64,000 bases of DNA from Sandaracinaceae bacterium. Its GTDB lineage: Bacteria; Myxococcota_A; Polyangia; Polyangiales; Houyiibacteriaceae. Where the stretch lies: contig JACKEJ010000013.1 in assembly GCA_020633055.1 (NCBI GenBank), positions 1-64,000 of the forward strand, read 5' to 3'. Positions 10,642 through 18,753 of the stretch are shown one piece after another. The translations under genes and the position numbers were made by a program. The first letter of the stretch is position 1, and each line of letters begins with the position of its first letter. The notes under the pieces are model-generated. The model made no database searches. It saw only the letters and a list, made by a program, of their open reading frames with translations, and was not told where the DNA came from.

Positions 10642-13422
10642 ATGCATCCCCCCCGCACATCACGCGTCATGGCCGCGCTGACCGTTGGGCTCAGTCTGCT
10701 GAGCCCACGCGCGCCGGCCCCCGCCTTGGCGCAAGGGACGCCGTCGCAAGCTGCGCCCGAGGCAGCACCCGAGACGACCGAGGAGGCGCCGGCGCCCGCC
10801 CCGGACGAGCAGGCTCCTGCCGCCGCACCCGAGCCTGCCGTCGTCCCCCCGCGGCTGATCCAGTTCGTCGAGGCAGACTACCCACCCGAGGCTCTCGCGG
10901 CAGGCGTCGCGGGACGTGTGGTGCTGCGCCTGACCATCGACGCCGAGGGTACCGTGACCGAGGCCGAGATCATGGTGCCCATGGGTCACGGGCTGTCCGA
11001 GGCCGCGCAGGCCGCGGCGCTGCGCTTCCGCTTCGAGCCCGCGCGCCAGCACGGCGTCACCGTCGCGTCGCGCATCTTGTACGCGTACGAGTTCACCCTG
11101 CCCGCCGCGCCCGAGGTGGGCGACGTGCGAGGCCAGGTGCAGCTGCCTGGCACGGCGGCGCAGGCCGCGGTGGGCGTGTCGGTGACGCTCAGGACGGCCG
11201 AAGGTCATGCGTACCACACGCGGACGGACACCGAGGGCGCGTTCCGCTTCGACGCGCTGCCGGTGGGCGAGTACCAGCTCGAGGCACACGGTGACGGGCT
11301 GGGCCACGCCGAGCTGAGTGTGTTCGTGGCCGCGGGCGAGCCCGCTACGCCGTCGCTCCGGCTGCTGCGCGACGAGCACGAGGCGCCCATCGAGGTCACG
11401 GTGCGCGGCGCGTCCGAAGCGCAGCGCATGCGTGAGTCCGCCCAGGCGGTACACGTGATCGAGACGGAGCAGGCCCAGCAGCAGACCGCCGACCTGGGCG
11501 AGGTGCTGGCGCGCAGCCAGGGCATCGGCGTGCGGCGCGGTGGTGGGCTCGGGTCCGGCACGCGCTTCTCGCTCAACGGGCTGACCGACGACCAGATCCG
11601 CTTCTTCGTGGACGGCGTCCCGCTGGAGTTCGCGGGGTATCCGTTCGGGATCTCCAACATCCCAGTGAACCTGGTGGAGCGCGTGGAGGTCTACCGGGGC
11701 GTGGTGCCCATCCGCTTCGGGGCCGACGCGCTGGGCGGGGCGGTCAACCTGGTGAGTCAGACCGAGGTCGAGGGCAGCCACGTGGCCGCGTCGTATCAGG
11801 CGGGCTCGTTCGGGACGCACCGGCTCTCGCTGGGCGGGCACCACCTGCACGCGCCGAGCGGCTTCTTCACGCGGGTGGGCGCGTTCCTGGACTACGCGGA
11901 GAACGACTACCCCGTCGACGTGGCGGTGCCCGACAGCAGCGGGCGGCCCATCCCCGCCCGCGCGCACCGCTTCCACGACGGCTACCGCGCGCGCGGTGCG
12001 AACCTCGAGCTGGGCTTCGTGGACCGCCCCTGGGCGGACCGGCTGCTGCTGCGTGCGTTCGTCACCGACTACGACAAGGAGCTGCAGAACAACGTGGTGA
12101 TGACGGTGCCGTACGGGGACGTGACCTACGGCGAGGTGACCACGGGCGCGAGCCTGCGGTTCGAGCATCGCCTGAGCGAGCGGGTCTCGCTCGACGCCGT
12201 CGCGGGCTACGCCTACACGAGCGCCACGTTCGTGGACGTGGGCACGTGCGTCTACAACTGGTTTGGGCAGTGTGTGCGCGAGCGGCGCCAGGCCGGCGAG
12301 ATCGAGACTCCCGGGCGAGACCAGCGGCGCTGGGAGCACAACGCGTTCGCGCGCGCGAACGTCCAGTATCGGCCGCGCCTGGGGCACACGCTGCGCCTGT
12401 CGCTCTCGCCCACCTACGCCACCCGCACGGGGCACGATCGACAGCAGACCAACCCGGACGCGCGCGATCCCCTGACCGCCGAGCGCCGTCTGACCACGCT
12501 GGTGACCGGCCTCGAGTACGAAGCGGACCTCTTGGACGAGCGCTTCGAGGGCGTGCTGTTCGTGAAGGACTACGTGCAGCGCACGCGCTCGGAGGAGGCC
12601 ATCCCCGGGGGCACGTTCCGTCGCTACGACCGCGACACGCACCGCGTGGGCTTCGGCAGCGCGCTGCGCTACCGCTTCGCCGAGTGGCTGTACGCGAAGG
12701 GCTCGTACGAGTGGGCCACACGCCTGCCGCGCCCCGACGAGATCTTTGGCGACGGCGTGCTGGTCATCGCGAACCTCGAGCTGCGCCCCGAGCAGAGCCA
12801 CAACGTGAACCTGGGCCTCACGCTGAACGTGGAAGAGAGCCCCGCGGGGGCCTTCCGCGCAGACGTGAACCTCTTCCTGCGACGGGCCTCGGAGCTGATC
12901 GTGCTGCTCGGCAACGACCGCACGTTCAGCTACGAGAACGTGTTCGGCGCGCGCTCGATGGGCGTGGAGGCCTCGGCCGGCTGGACCTCGCCGGGCGAGT
13001 ACGTCGTGCTGGACGGGAACGTGACCTACGTCGACATGCGCAACACCTCGCGCAACGGCACGTTCGGAGACTTCGCGGGCGACCGCATCCCCAACCGCCC
13101 CTACCTGTTCGCCAACGGCACGGCGCGCCTGCAGGTACGCGGGGTGGCGGCCCCCAACGACGAGCTCGCGCTGACTTGGAGCACCCGCTACGTGCACGCG
13201 TTTTTTCGAGGTTGGGAGAGCGTGGGGCTGCGCGACTTCAAGCAGGTCATCGAGGCGCAAGTGCTGCACTCGCTGGGGCTCGTCTACGTGGTGCGCGGCG
13301 ACGTGGCGACGGTGTCCTTCACGGGCGAGGTGCAGAACCTGACCGACGCCCCGGCGTTCGACTTCTTCGGCGTGCAGCGTCCGGGGCGCGCCTTCTACTT
13401 CAAGACCACGGCCGAGTTCTGA
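10642..13422 (+). CDS. TonB-dependent receptor with N-terminal TonB-like domain
   Basis: 926 residues from the ATG at 10642. The frame is open back to 10537, but that would run through operator 2 and hide the signal peptide. Order: signal peptide (1-31); Pro/Ala/Glu linker (32-68); TonB C-terminal-type domain (about 69-158) with DYPPEALAAG and GRVVLRLTIDAEGTV; carboxypeptidase-regulatory-like domain (about 159-250); plug (about 255-375) with DGVPLEF and VEVYRGVVPIRFGADALGG; 22-strand-type barrel ending in Phe. It imports a ferric siderophore or similar ligand across the outer membrane. The layout matches my recollection of the myxochelin receptor MxcH in myxobacteria. exbB, exbD and tonB follow, starting 43 bp downstream, so the energising complex is co-transcribed. 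Iron repression is likely from the operators upstream. Confidence 0.88.
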   Translation: MHPPRTSRVMAALTVGLSLLSPRAPAPALAQGTPSQAAPEAAPETTEEAPAPAPDEQAPAAAPEPAVVPPRLIQFVEADYPPEALAAGVAGRVVLRLTIDAEGTVTEAEIMVPMGHGLSEAAQAAALRFRFEPARQHGVTVASRILYAYEFTLPAAPEVGDVRGQVQLPGTAAQAAVGVSVTLRTAEGHAYHTRTDTEGAFRFDALPVGEYQLEAHGDGLGHAELSVFVAAGEPATPSLRLLRDEHEAPIEVTVRGASEAQRMRESAQAVHVIETEQAQQQTADLGEVLARSQGIGVRRGGGLGSGTRFSLNGLTDDQIRFFVDGVPLEFAGYPFGISNIPVNLVERVEVYRGVVPIRFGADALGGAVNLVSQTEVEGSHVAASYQAGSFGTHRLSLGGHHLHAPSGFFTRVGAFLDYAENDYPVDVAVPDSSGRPIPARAHRFHDGYRARGANLELGFVDRPWADRLLLRAFVTDYDKELQNNVVMTVPYGDVTYGEVTTGASLRFEHRLSERVSLDAVAGYAYTSATFVDVGTCVYNWFGQCVRERRQAGEIETPGRDQRRWEHNAFARANVQYRPRLGHTLRLSLSPTYATRTGHDRQQTNPDARDPLTAERRLTTLVTGLEYEADLLDERFEGVLFVKDYVQRTRSEEAIPGGTFRRYDRDTHRVGFGSALRYRFAEWLYAKGSYEWATRLPRPDEIFGDGVLVIANLELRPEQSHNVNLGLTLNVEESPAGAFRADVNLFLRRASELIVLLGNDRTFSYENVFGARSMGVEASAGWTSPGEYVVLDGNVTYVDMRNTSRNGTFGDFAGDRIPNRPYLFANGTARLQVRGVAAPNDELALTWSTRYVHAFFRGWESVGLRDFKQVIEAQVLHSLGLVYVVRGDVATVSFTGEVQNLTDAPAFDFFGVQRPGRAFYFKTTAEF

Positions 13423-13465
13423 CCGGCGCGTACGCAGCGCGCCACGGCGCGCAGGAGCCACTCCC

Positions 13466-14149
13466 ATGAGCACTGTCGAGACCATCAAAGAATTCTTCGT
13501 CCACTCGGGGGCCGAGTGGGTGCTGTGGCTGCTGTTCGCGCTCTCGTGCCTGAGCCTGGGCGTGGCGCTGGAGCGGTTCATCCTGTTCCGGCAGAAGAGC
13601 GACGATCTGCGCGGGCTGGTGGGCACGCTCGACGCGCACCTGCGGGCGGGCGCGCACCAGGCGGCGCTGGCCGAGCTGAACGCGTCGCGCTCGGTCGGCG
13701 CGTCCGTCGCGGCGGCGGGTCTGCGACTCGCCAGTCGAGGCGCGCGCGCGGCCGAGAAGGGCATGGAGAGCGCGCTGGCGATCGAGCGCAAGGGGCTCGA
13801 GGCACGGCTCTCGTTCCTGGGCACGCTGGGCAACAACGCGCCCTTCATTGGGCTTTTCGGGACGGTCATTGGCGTCATCCTGGCGTTCGAGGCGCTGGGG
13901 CAAGCCGGCGCGGTGAGCGGCACGGCAGACAGCCAGGTCGCGTCGGCGGCCGTAATGAGCGCCATCGCCGAGGCGCTCGTCGCGACCGCCGTCGGTATCG
14001 CGGTGGCGCTGCCGGCCGTGGCCTTCAACAACTACTTCCACCAGCGCCTGACGGCCATGCTCACCGACGCCGAGGCCCTCGCCTGCTTGGTGGTGGCCTA
14101 CCTCGAAGACGCGGCGGCGCAGGGCGCAGCCCCCGAAGGAGCCGAGTAG
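13466..14149 (+). CDS. exbB: MotA/TolQ/ExbB proton channel protein
   Basis: 227 residues, ATG with an AGGAG ribosome site 9 bp upstream. Three membrane segments: about 18-38 (WVLWLLFALSCLSLGVAL), 115-140 (FLGTLGNNAPFIGLFGTVIGVILAF) and 155-180 (AVMSAIAEALVATAVGIAVALPAVAF). The GNNAPFIGLFGTVIGV and ATAVGIAVALPAV stretches are the family signature, with the conserved Thr residues of the proton path. It forms the inner-membrane motor with ExbD to energise TonB. ATG of exbD follows after 2 bp. Confidence 0.92.
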   Translation: MSTVETIKEFFVHSGAEWVLWLLFALSCLSLGVALERFILFRQKSDDLRGLVGTLDAHLRAGAHQAALAELNASRSVGASVAAAGLRLASRGARAAEKGMESALAIERKGLEARLSFLGTLGNNAPFIGLFGTVIGVILAFEALGQAGAVSGTADSQVASAAVMSAIAEALVATAVGIAVALPAVAFNNYFHQRLTAMLTDAEALACLVVAYLEDAAAQGAAPEGAE

Positions 14150-14151
14150 CC

Positions 14152-14664
14152 ATGGCTGGGATGGGACCGTCGCGCGGCGGCTCGATCGAGGGCATCAACG
14201 TGACGCCGCTGGTGGACATCGTCTTGGTGCTGCTGATCATCTTCATCGTCACCGCCAAGTTCGTGGTGACACCCGCGGTGCCGCTGGACCTGCCGCAGGC
14301 GTCGCAGAGCGAGGAGGTGCAGACCGTGCTGGCCGTGACACTCACGGCCGACGGGGCCGTGTCGGTGGACGGGCAAGCCCTGGACGACGCGGGGCTCGCC
14401 GCACGGGCCCGTGCCGCGCTGGCAGAGGATGGCGCGGTGCGCGCGGTGATCCACGCCGATGGCGACGCGCGTCACCGGCGTGTGGTCGCGGTGCTGGACA
14501 CGCTCAAGGCCAACGGGGTGACCCGCGTGGCGTTCGCGACCGTGCGACCTGCGGCGGACGAGCACGCGTCGGTGCGCCCGCCGGAAGGCGCCCCATCGAC
14601 GGGAAGCCCGGAGAGCGAGGAGAGGGCCGCCACGGATGCGCGTGTTGGGGAAGACGCACCGTGA
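14152..14664 (+). CDS. exbD: ExbD/TolR biopolymer transport protein
   Basis: 170 residues. The family motif INVTPLVDIVLVLLIIFIV (about 15-33) contains the essential membrane Asp in PLVDIV. A periplasmic domain follows with VAVTLTADGAVSVDGQ and the final AFATVRP. The last 30 residues are Glu/Ser/Pro-rich and longer than usual. ExbD couples proton flow through ExbB to TonB. The stop overlaps the GTG start of tonB (GTGA). Confidence 0.92.
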   Translation: MAGMGPSRGGSIEGINVTPLVDIVLVLLIIFIVTAKFVVTPAVPLDLPQASQSEEVQTVLAVTLTADGAVSVDGQALDDAGLAARARAALAEDGAVRAVIHADGDARHRRVVAVLDTLKANGVTRVAFATVRPAADEHASVRPPEGAPSTGSPESEERAATDARVGEDAP

Positions 14665-15794
14665 GCGCTGAGACCGCGCAACGGCACGTGTCGCGAGATG
14701 GCGGCGAGCCAGCAGACCGCGCGGACGATGCCGGGGCGACGGTCGGCGCACGCCAGGCCACGCGTCGCGCCACCGTCGCGCTGGGATCGGTCGGCGCACG
14801 CCGGGCCCCGCGTCGCGCCACCGTCGCGCTGGGATCGGTCGGCGCCACGGTGGCTCCGGGATCTGTCGGCCCCACGGTGGCTCCGGGATCGGTCGGCGCC
14901 GCGGTGGTGCCAGCGTGGGCGGCGAGCGACGAGCCTCCCGCGCGTGCACGGCGAACGCACGCCGTGACCCCGGGTGGCATCGCGTGGGAGCTCCCCGACC
15001 TGCGCGGCGCTGGCCGTGCGAGCGCGTTGCGCGGCGCCGGCGCGCTGTGCCTCATGGCGGCGTACGCGAGCGCCTTGAGCGTCCTGCCCCGGAGTCGCGC
15101 GGAACCGCCGGCGACGCTCTCCGCACCGCTGGTGATGACGGAGCAGGAGATCGACCTGGCGCCTGCTCCCCTCGAGCCCGAGCCCGAGCCCCCGCCCCCG
15201 CACGAGCCCGAGTCGGCCCCCGAGCCCTCACCGGTAGCCGCGCCCACCGCGCGCGCTGCGGCCGCACCGGCCCCCAGCGCCTCTGCCCCCAGCGAGCCCA
15301 GCGGCAACCCGCCACCGCCCGCCCAGGCCGCGTCCGTGGTGGCCGCCGAGGCGCCCAGCGCGCCCGTGGACTTCACGGGCTTCGACATGACCACCGGGGC
15401 GGCCGAACGCTACGCGGGCGGCATCACGGCCTCCTCGGGGACCAACACCCGCGCCGTGCACGCGGCCGCCGTGGACCCCAACGCGCGCCCCGACGGCGCG
15501 CAGGGAGCAGCGAGCCAGGCCCGCCCCGTGCGCCTGCCCGCCCGCAACTGGCGCTGCGCCTGGCCCACCGAAGCCGACTCGCTGGGCATCGACGCCCAGA
15601 CCGTCGTCCTGCGCGCCGTCGTGGGCGCCGACGGGCGCGCCCTCTCCGTGGACATCCTCGCCGACCCGGGGCACGGCTTCGGCGCCGCCGCCCTCCCCTG
15701 CGCCCGGAACGCGCGCTTCGAAGCCGCGCTGGACGCGTCGGGCCAGCCGTACGTGGCCACCTCCCCGCCCATCCGGGTGCGCTTCACGCGCTGA
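14661..15794 (+). CDS. tonB: Energy transducer TonB with repeat-bearing N-terminal extension
   Basis: 377 residues from the GTG at 14661, coupled to exbD. Unusual layout: about 125 residues precede the single membrane helix (about 128-146, CLMAAYASALSVL), and this cytoplasmic part contains near-identical 16-residue (ATVALGSVGARRAPRR) and 9-residue (TVAPGSVG) repeats. A Pro/Glu-rich periplasmic spacer follows (about 165-235), then the C-terminal domain (about 285-377) with IDAQTVVLRAVVGADGRAL and the VRFTR end. Classical TonB has only a few residues before the helix. A shorter protein starting near the helix is possible, but no better start with a ribosome site was seen. It transfers energy to the receptor at 10642. 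Confidence 0.85.
   Translation: MSAETAQRHVSRDGGEPADRADDAGATVGARQATRRATVALGSVGARRAPRRATVALGSVGATVAPGSVGPTVAPGSVGAAVVPAWAASDEPPARARRTHAVTPGGIAWELPDLRGAGRASALRGAGALCLMAAYASALSVLPRSRAEPPATLSAPLVMTEQEIDLAPAPLEPEPEPPPPHEPESAPEPSPVAAPTARAAAAPAPSASAPSEPSGNPPPPAQAASVVAAEAPSAPVDFTGFDMTTGAAERYAGGITASSGTNTRAVHAAAVDPNARPDGAQGAASQARPVRLPARNWRCAWPTEADSLGIDAQTVVLRAVVGADGRALSVDILADPGHGFGAAALPCARNARFEAALDASGQPYVATSPPIRVRFTR
14762..14900 (+). repeat. 48-bp and 27-bp coding tandem repeats in tonB
   Basis: GCGTCGCGCCACCGTCGCGC recurs with a 48-bp period (14762 and 14810) and is followed by a CCACGGTGGCTCCGGGATC unit with a 27-bp period. Both periods are multiples of three, so length changes keep the tonB frame. 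All copies encode a GSVG-containing peptide. Confidence 0.8.
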
Positions 15795-15808
15795 CCGGCT
15801 CGTACCCC

Positions 15809-15821
15809 CACCTGCGAGGTG
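15809..15821. terminator. Weak hairpin between convergent genes
   Basis: CACCT-GCG-AGGTG sits between the tonB stop and the stop of the convergent lipoprotein gene. The stem is only 5 bp and there is no T-run, so this is a weak call. Confidence 0.25.
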
Positions 15822-16790
15822 TCACTCGACGGGCGCGTCCTCGGGCGGCAGCAGGAAGGCGGTGACGGCATGCACGGTCAACGCCGTGGAGACTTGGTCG
15901 CACATGCCCAGCTCGTTGGGGTTGAGGTCCGCCAAGCGCGTCAGCGCGAGTGTGGCGATGGGCTCCACGTCCTGACCCCCGGGGATCATGCGGATGAGGT
16001 CGTCGATGAGCGTCCGCGTGGGGAGCCCGCCGCCAAGGAGGCCGTCGACTTCGCCGTTCTCTGCGTCGAAGTCGAGGGACAACTGCCCCGAGAAGATGGG
16101 CAGGTCGAAGCGCTGGTCCAGGATGGACACCGGCAGGACCGTCTCGAATCCGACGACGTCCACGTGGCCGTCGACCACCCGGACGTTGCGAACCTCGACC
16201 GACGTCGTCCCAGGCTTGATGTCGAAGGACTGTCCCGGCACCAAGCGACCGTCGTTCCCGACGTCGGTGGGTCCCTCGCCGAAGTGGATTCGCACCGTCA
16301 CGTCGTTGTCGTTTTCGAAGCTGTCGAGCCCCTCGAACTCGAGCAACACGAGCAGCGACCCTTCGTTGATGGCGCCCTGGACGAGCGCCTCCGGGTCGCC
16401 GCCGAACAGCCCCAAGACCGCCCCGAACAACGACACCTGGTTGTCGATCCCTGGCGTTCCGTCGGGTGCGGTGAAGTCGATCTTGTTGCACGTCTCGAGA
16501 GACGGCTCGTCATCGACGCGGCCGTCCAGGTTCAGCCCGATGACCGAGCCGTCCGGCTCGGCGGTCGAGATGAGCGACACCTCGGTCATCACGAACGCAT
16601 AGTTCGGGGGATCGATGGTGGCCTCGCTGCACGAACCTGCGAGCAGCGAGAGGCAGCACAGCGCGAGGGGTGCACGGAGCGCTCGCGCGCTCGCGCGCAG
16701 GCGACCAGCGCCGTGGCGGGTCTGGTCGCCGTCAGCTCCGTGGCTACCCAGGGCTGCGCTGTTCTGTTGGCCGATGTCGCTGTCGCTCAT
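15822..16790 (-). CDS. Predicted lipoprotein of unknown function
   Basis: 322 residues from the ATG at 16790. A long N-region (about 35 residues, with several Arg) precedes a hydrophobic stretch ending LLAGSC (Cys about 54), so it is probably a lipoprotein; a later start would give a tidier signal but none is obvious. The mature part has many Asp/Glu/Gly beta segments (LLVLLEFEGLDSF, VTVRIHFGEGP, GQLSLDFDAENGEV) like calcium-binding or adhesin-type beta sandwiches. Near its end is a run resembling a helical cap (VEPIATLALTRLADLNP). No family recognised. Confidence 0.6.
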   Translation of the reverse strand: MSDSDIGQQNSAALGSHGADGDQTRHGAGRLRASARALRAPLALCCLSLLAGSCSEATIDPPNYAFVMTEVSLISTAEPDGSVIGLNLDGRVDDEPSLETCNKIDFTAPDGTPGIDNQVSLFGAVLGLFGGDPEALVQGAINEGSLLVLLEFEGLDSFENDNDVTVRIHFGEGPTDVGNDGRLVPGQSFDIKPGTTSVEVRNVRVVDGHVDVVGFETVLPVSILDQRFDLPIFSGQLSLDFDAENGEVDGLLGGGLPTRTLIDDLIRMIPGGQDVEPIATLALTRLADLNPNELGMCDQVSTALTVHAVTAFLLPPEDAPVE

Positions 16791-16940
16791 GGGGGAAGCT
16801 TGGTAGGTCCGGACGTGGTTCGTCAACGTCGTCGTCTGCCCGACCGCCACGCGCCCTGAAGCCTCCTTGTTGGCGCAGACTTCGCTGACTGTGCTAGGCA
16901 TGCGTCCAGGTGGAGGCGCACGCGCTGGCGGTTCCGCGAA

Positions 16941-16948
16941 GGAGGTGA
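16941..16948 (+). promoter_or_regulatory. Near-perfect Shine-Dalgarno that decides a GTG start
   Basis: GGAGGTGA complements the 16S rRNA 3' end almost fully. The spacing from GGAGG to the GTG at 16953 is 7 bp, while the ATG at 16962 would be 16 bp away. This favours the GTG. Confidence 0.7.
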
Positions 16949-16952
16949 GTTC

Positions 16953-17402
16953 GTGGTTCGTATGCTCGTAGTGTCGCTGTCGCTCCTCGCGTCCGGGTGC
17001 GCCAACTCCCACACCATCGACGGGGGCACCGACCCCGCCGACGGGGGCACCGAGCGCACCGATGCGGGCGCAGAGCCCACCGACGGGGGCACGTTGGACG
17101 CCTTCGGGGGCGCCTGCACCGTTCCTTCGCTGCCATGCCCCGCATGCCTCGCGGACGACTCGGCCGGTTGGTGCTGGGCCGCGGTCAGCACACTACGTAC
17201 CAGATATCAGCCGTGCGCGGCTGACGGCACGTGCAACACGACTGTCGTCGTGTGCCCGCACGGGCCCTGTCTCAGGGCGGAGCCGCACGGCGGGACCGAG
17301 TGCCGCTACTTCTCTATTCGAGATGGCCTCCCGTGCCTCGGCGAGTCGTCGAGTCCCCACACATGCGCGGCGGGCGCCTGTGTGCCCACCACGAGCATGT
17401 AG
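16953..17402 (+). CDS. Small Cys-rich lipoprotein
   Basis: 149 residues, GTG start chosen from the strong ribosome site. A lipobox ASGC (Cys about 16) is followed by a linker of DGGT/DAG units (about 20-50) typical of myxobacterial lipoproteins. A compact domain with about 12 Cys follows (CTVPSLPCPACLADD, CNTTVVVCPHGPC, CRYFSIRDGLPC, CAAGAC), suggesting several disulfides and location on the outer face of a membrane. It is divergent from the lipoprotein at 15822. Function unknown. Confidence 0.6.
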   Translation: MVRMLVVSLSLLASGCANSHTIDGGTDPADGGTERTDAGAEPTDGGTLDAFGGACTVPSLPCPACLADDSAGWCWAAVSTLRTRYQPCAADGTCNTTVVVCPHGPCLRAEPHGGTECRYFSIRDGLPCLGESSSPHTCAAGACVPTTSM

Positions 17403-17465
17403 CCGTTCTCCGAGACGACCGTTGTCGCGCGACGAGCGGAGACTGTGGCGGGACGTCGGCGACGG

Positions 17466-18107
17466 TCAGTCGAGAGCGGGTAGCCCGAGGCGAGACCGGG
17501 TCGCGCCGTCAAGCACGGACAGCACCGTCTCTTCCGGCGTGAGCAGGAGGTCCCGCGAGCCGCGGTGTTCGCGTTGGGTGGCGACGAAGTCGGTCACATC
17601 CTGGATCTCGCGAACCCACGACTCAGCGTATGCACGTGTGGCGACGCCGCGGAGCCCCAGCTGGATGGCGCGCCGCTCGAGGGGAGCGCCGCTGGGCCCG
17701 TGGTCGGGGTCCCACTGCAGTCGCACGTCCGAACGCTTCACCGCGTGCTGCCACGCCTCACGGGTTGCGTAGGTGTCTCGGTCGTACTGACTGGGGACGG
17801 CGCACGCGAGGATCTGCTCCTCGAACGCCGAGCGGTCGAGCCAGATGGCGAGGACGCGCTCCTGGTCGGCCTTCGTGGCCCAGCCACAGCGGTACATCAT
17901 CCAGAGGAAGTTGGGCTTGATCCACGTCATGCGCTCCGCACTCCACGGCCCTCCGAGGCGCTGATGCGTCACGGCGTAGTCCGCGATGTCGCGGCGAAAG
18001 GCCTGATACACGACGACATGATGCTCGTCGTGCTGCGCGAGGATGTGCCGGCCGCGCGCGGGCCAGGCCGCTTGTTGGGTGTGCCAGTGGGTCGTCCTCA
18101 GCTCCAT
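17466..18107 (-). CDS. DUF4291 family protein
   Basis: 213 residues from the ATG at 18107, close to the family's usual 190-210. The conserved block MTWIKPNFLWMMYRCGWATK (about 60-80) is diagnostic, followed by RVLAIWLDRSAFEEQ, VRLQWDPDHGPSG, ERRAIQLGLRG and WVREIQDVTDFV. The family is widespread and soluble, with no established reaction; conserved Arg/Lys/Trp/Asp residues hint at a nucleotide or RNA role, which is not shown here. The first seven residues and 25 bp around the start recur at 18652-18676, at the start of another small ORF. Confidence 0.85.
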   Translation of the reverse strand: MELRTTHWHTQQAAWPARGRHILAQHDEHHVVVYQAFRRDIADYAVTHQRLGGPWSAERMTWIKPNFLWMMYRCGWATKADQERVLAIWLDRSAFEEQILACAVPSQYDRDTYATREAWQHAVKRSDVRLQWDPDHGPSGAPLERRAIQLGLRGVATRAYAESWVREIQDVTDFVATQREHRGSRDLLLTPEETVLSVLDGATRSRLGLPALD

Positions 18108-18111
18108 GCGC
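18087..18111. repeat. 25-bp direct repeat, copy 1
   Basis: GTGGGTCGTCCTCAGCTCC, continuing ATGCGC, covers the DUF4291 start codon and first codons (MELRTTH). An identical copy lies at 18652-18676, 565 bp away. Confidence 0.8.
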
Positions 18112-18112
18112 T

Positions 18113-18457
18113 CTAGTCGAGGCACTGACCGCCGATGCGCAGCACGGTGCCGTACGACGTGGCGAAGGTGGTCCCCACAACCAAGGCCGTGAGACCGACC
18201 CCCCGCGCCCACGGCGCCCTGAAGAGCGCCTGGCGCTCGAGCAGCGTGGTCCGCGGCACGTTTCGCATGCGGCGCGCACGCAAGACCGAGCCGACGATGG
18301 CGATGGCTGTCCCCACCCCGAGTGCGATGAAGGCCCCGGCCCCCGGCGTGATTCGGGACCCGCGCCCGCTCTCGAAGCGCCGGCAGTTGACGGGGGCGAC
18401 CGCGAAGCTGATGGCGGGCACCGTGCTGGCGATGACGAGCCAGCCCGTCACCTCCAA
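18113..18457 (-). CDS. Small membrane protein, possibly the 3' part of a frameshifted gene
   Basis: 114 residues if the TTG at 18457 is used. Three hydrophobic segments are visible: WLVIASTVPAISFAVAP, AGAFIALGVGTAIAIVGSVL and GVGLTALVVGTTFATSYG. Its 5' end overlaps the preceding ORF by 10 bp in another frame, with no clear ribosome site. The upstream ORF ends in a signal-like peptide plus an Ala/Glu helix, the usual N-terminus of this kind of protein. So the two may be one gene broken by a one-base shift near 18455. No family assigned. Confidence 0.45.
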   Translation of the reverse strand: MEVTGWLVIASTVPAISFAVAPVNCRRFESGRGSRITPGAGAFIALGVGTAIAIVGSVLRARRMRNVPRTTLLERQALFRAPWARGVGLTALVVGTTFATSYGTVLRIGGQCLD

Positions 18458-18672
18458 GTTGAGCGCGCAGCGGCGCGCTCGGCGTCAGCTGCCTCTTCGG
18501 CGCTCGTCTGAGCGTCGACGCGGGTGCAGACCGACATCACCCCCAGCAGTACACCGAGACGTATCCCGAGGCGGTGGCCAGGAGCGCTCGTACGCCAGAG
18601 CGTGTTCGCCGCGCAACCGCGTGCGAGCGCCGCTGCCCGTTCGGTGCACCCGTGGGTCGTCCTCAGCTCCAT
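18448..18672 (-). CDS. Short ORF with duplicated start; possible 5' part of a broken gene
   Basis: 74 residues from the ATG at 18672. The first seven residues, MELRTTH, are identical to those of the DUF4291 protein because a 25-bp repeat covers both starts; similarity stops there. Later it has a signal-peptide-like stretch (RLGIRLGVLLGVMSVCTRVDAQ) and an Ala/Glu-rich helix. The real gene may begin at this internal signal, with the copied start being a chance capture. See the membrane ORF at 18113. Confidence 0.35.
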   Translation of the reverse strand: MELRTTHGCTERAAALARGCAANTLWRTSAPGHRLGIRLGVLLGVMSVCTRVDAQTSAEEAADAERAAARSTWR

Positions 18673-18676
18673 GCGC
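18652..18676. repeat. 25-bp direct repeat, copy 2
   Basis: Identical to 18087-18111, again with the - strand ATG inside it. Confidence 0.8.
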
Positions 18677-18753
18677 GGCATGGTAGCGAAAATCGCGGCA
18701 CGCGCACGCACATTGGTCACACCCGCCGACGACACCGTAGCGCCGCGGAGCCG

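Noticed and set aside
10660..14031. A 1123-codon open frame on the - strand across the receptor and exbB genes
   Set aside because: Shadow of G+C-rich coding sequence on the other strand; low-complexity Arg/His/Ala/Leu translation and no family motifs, while the + strand has clear receptor and ExbB signatures.
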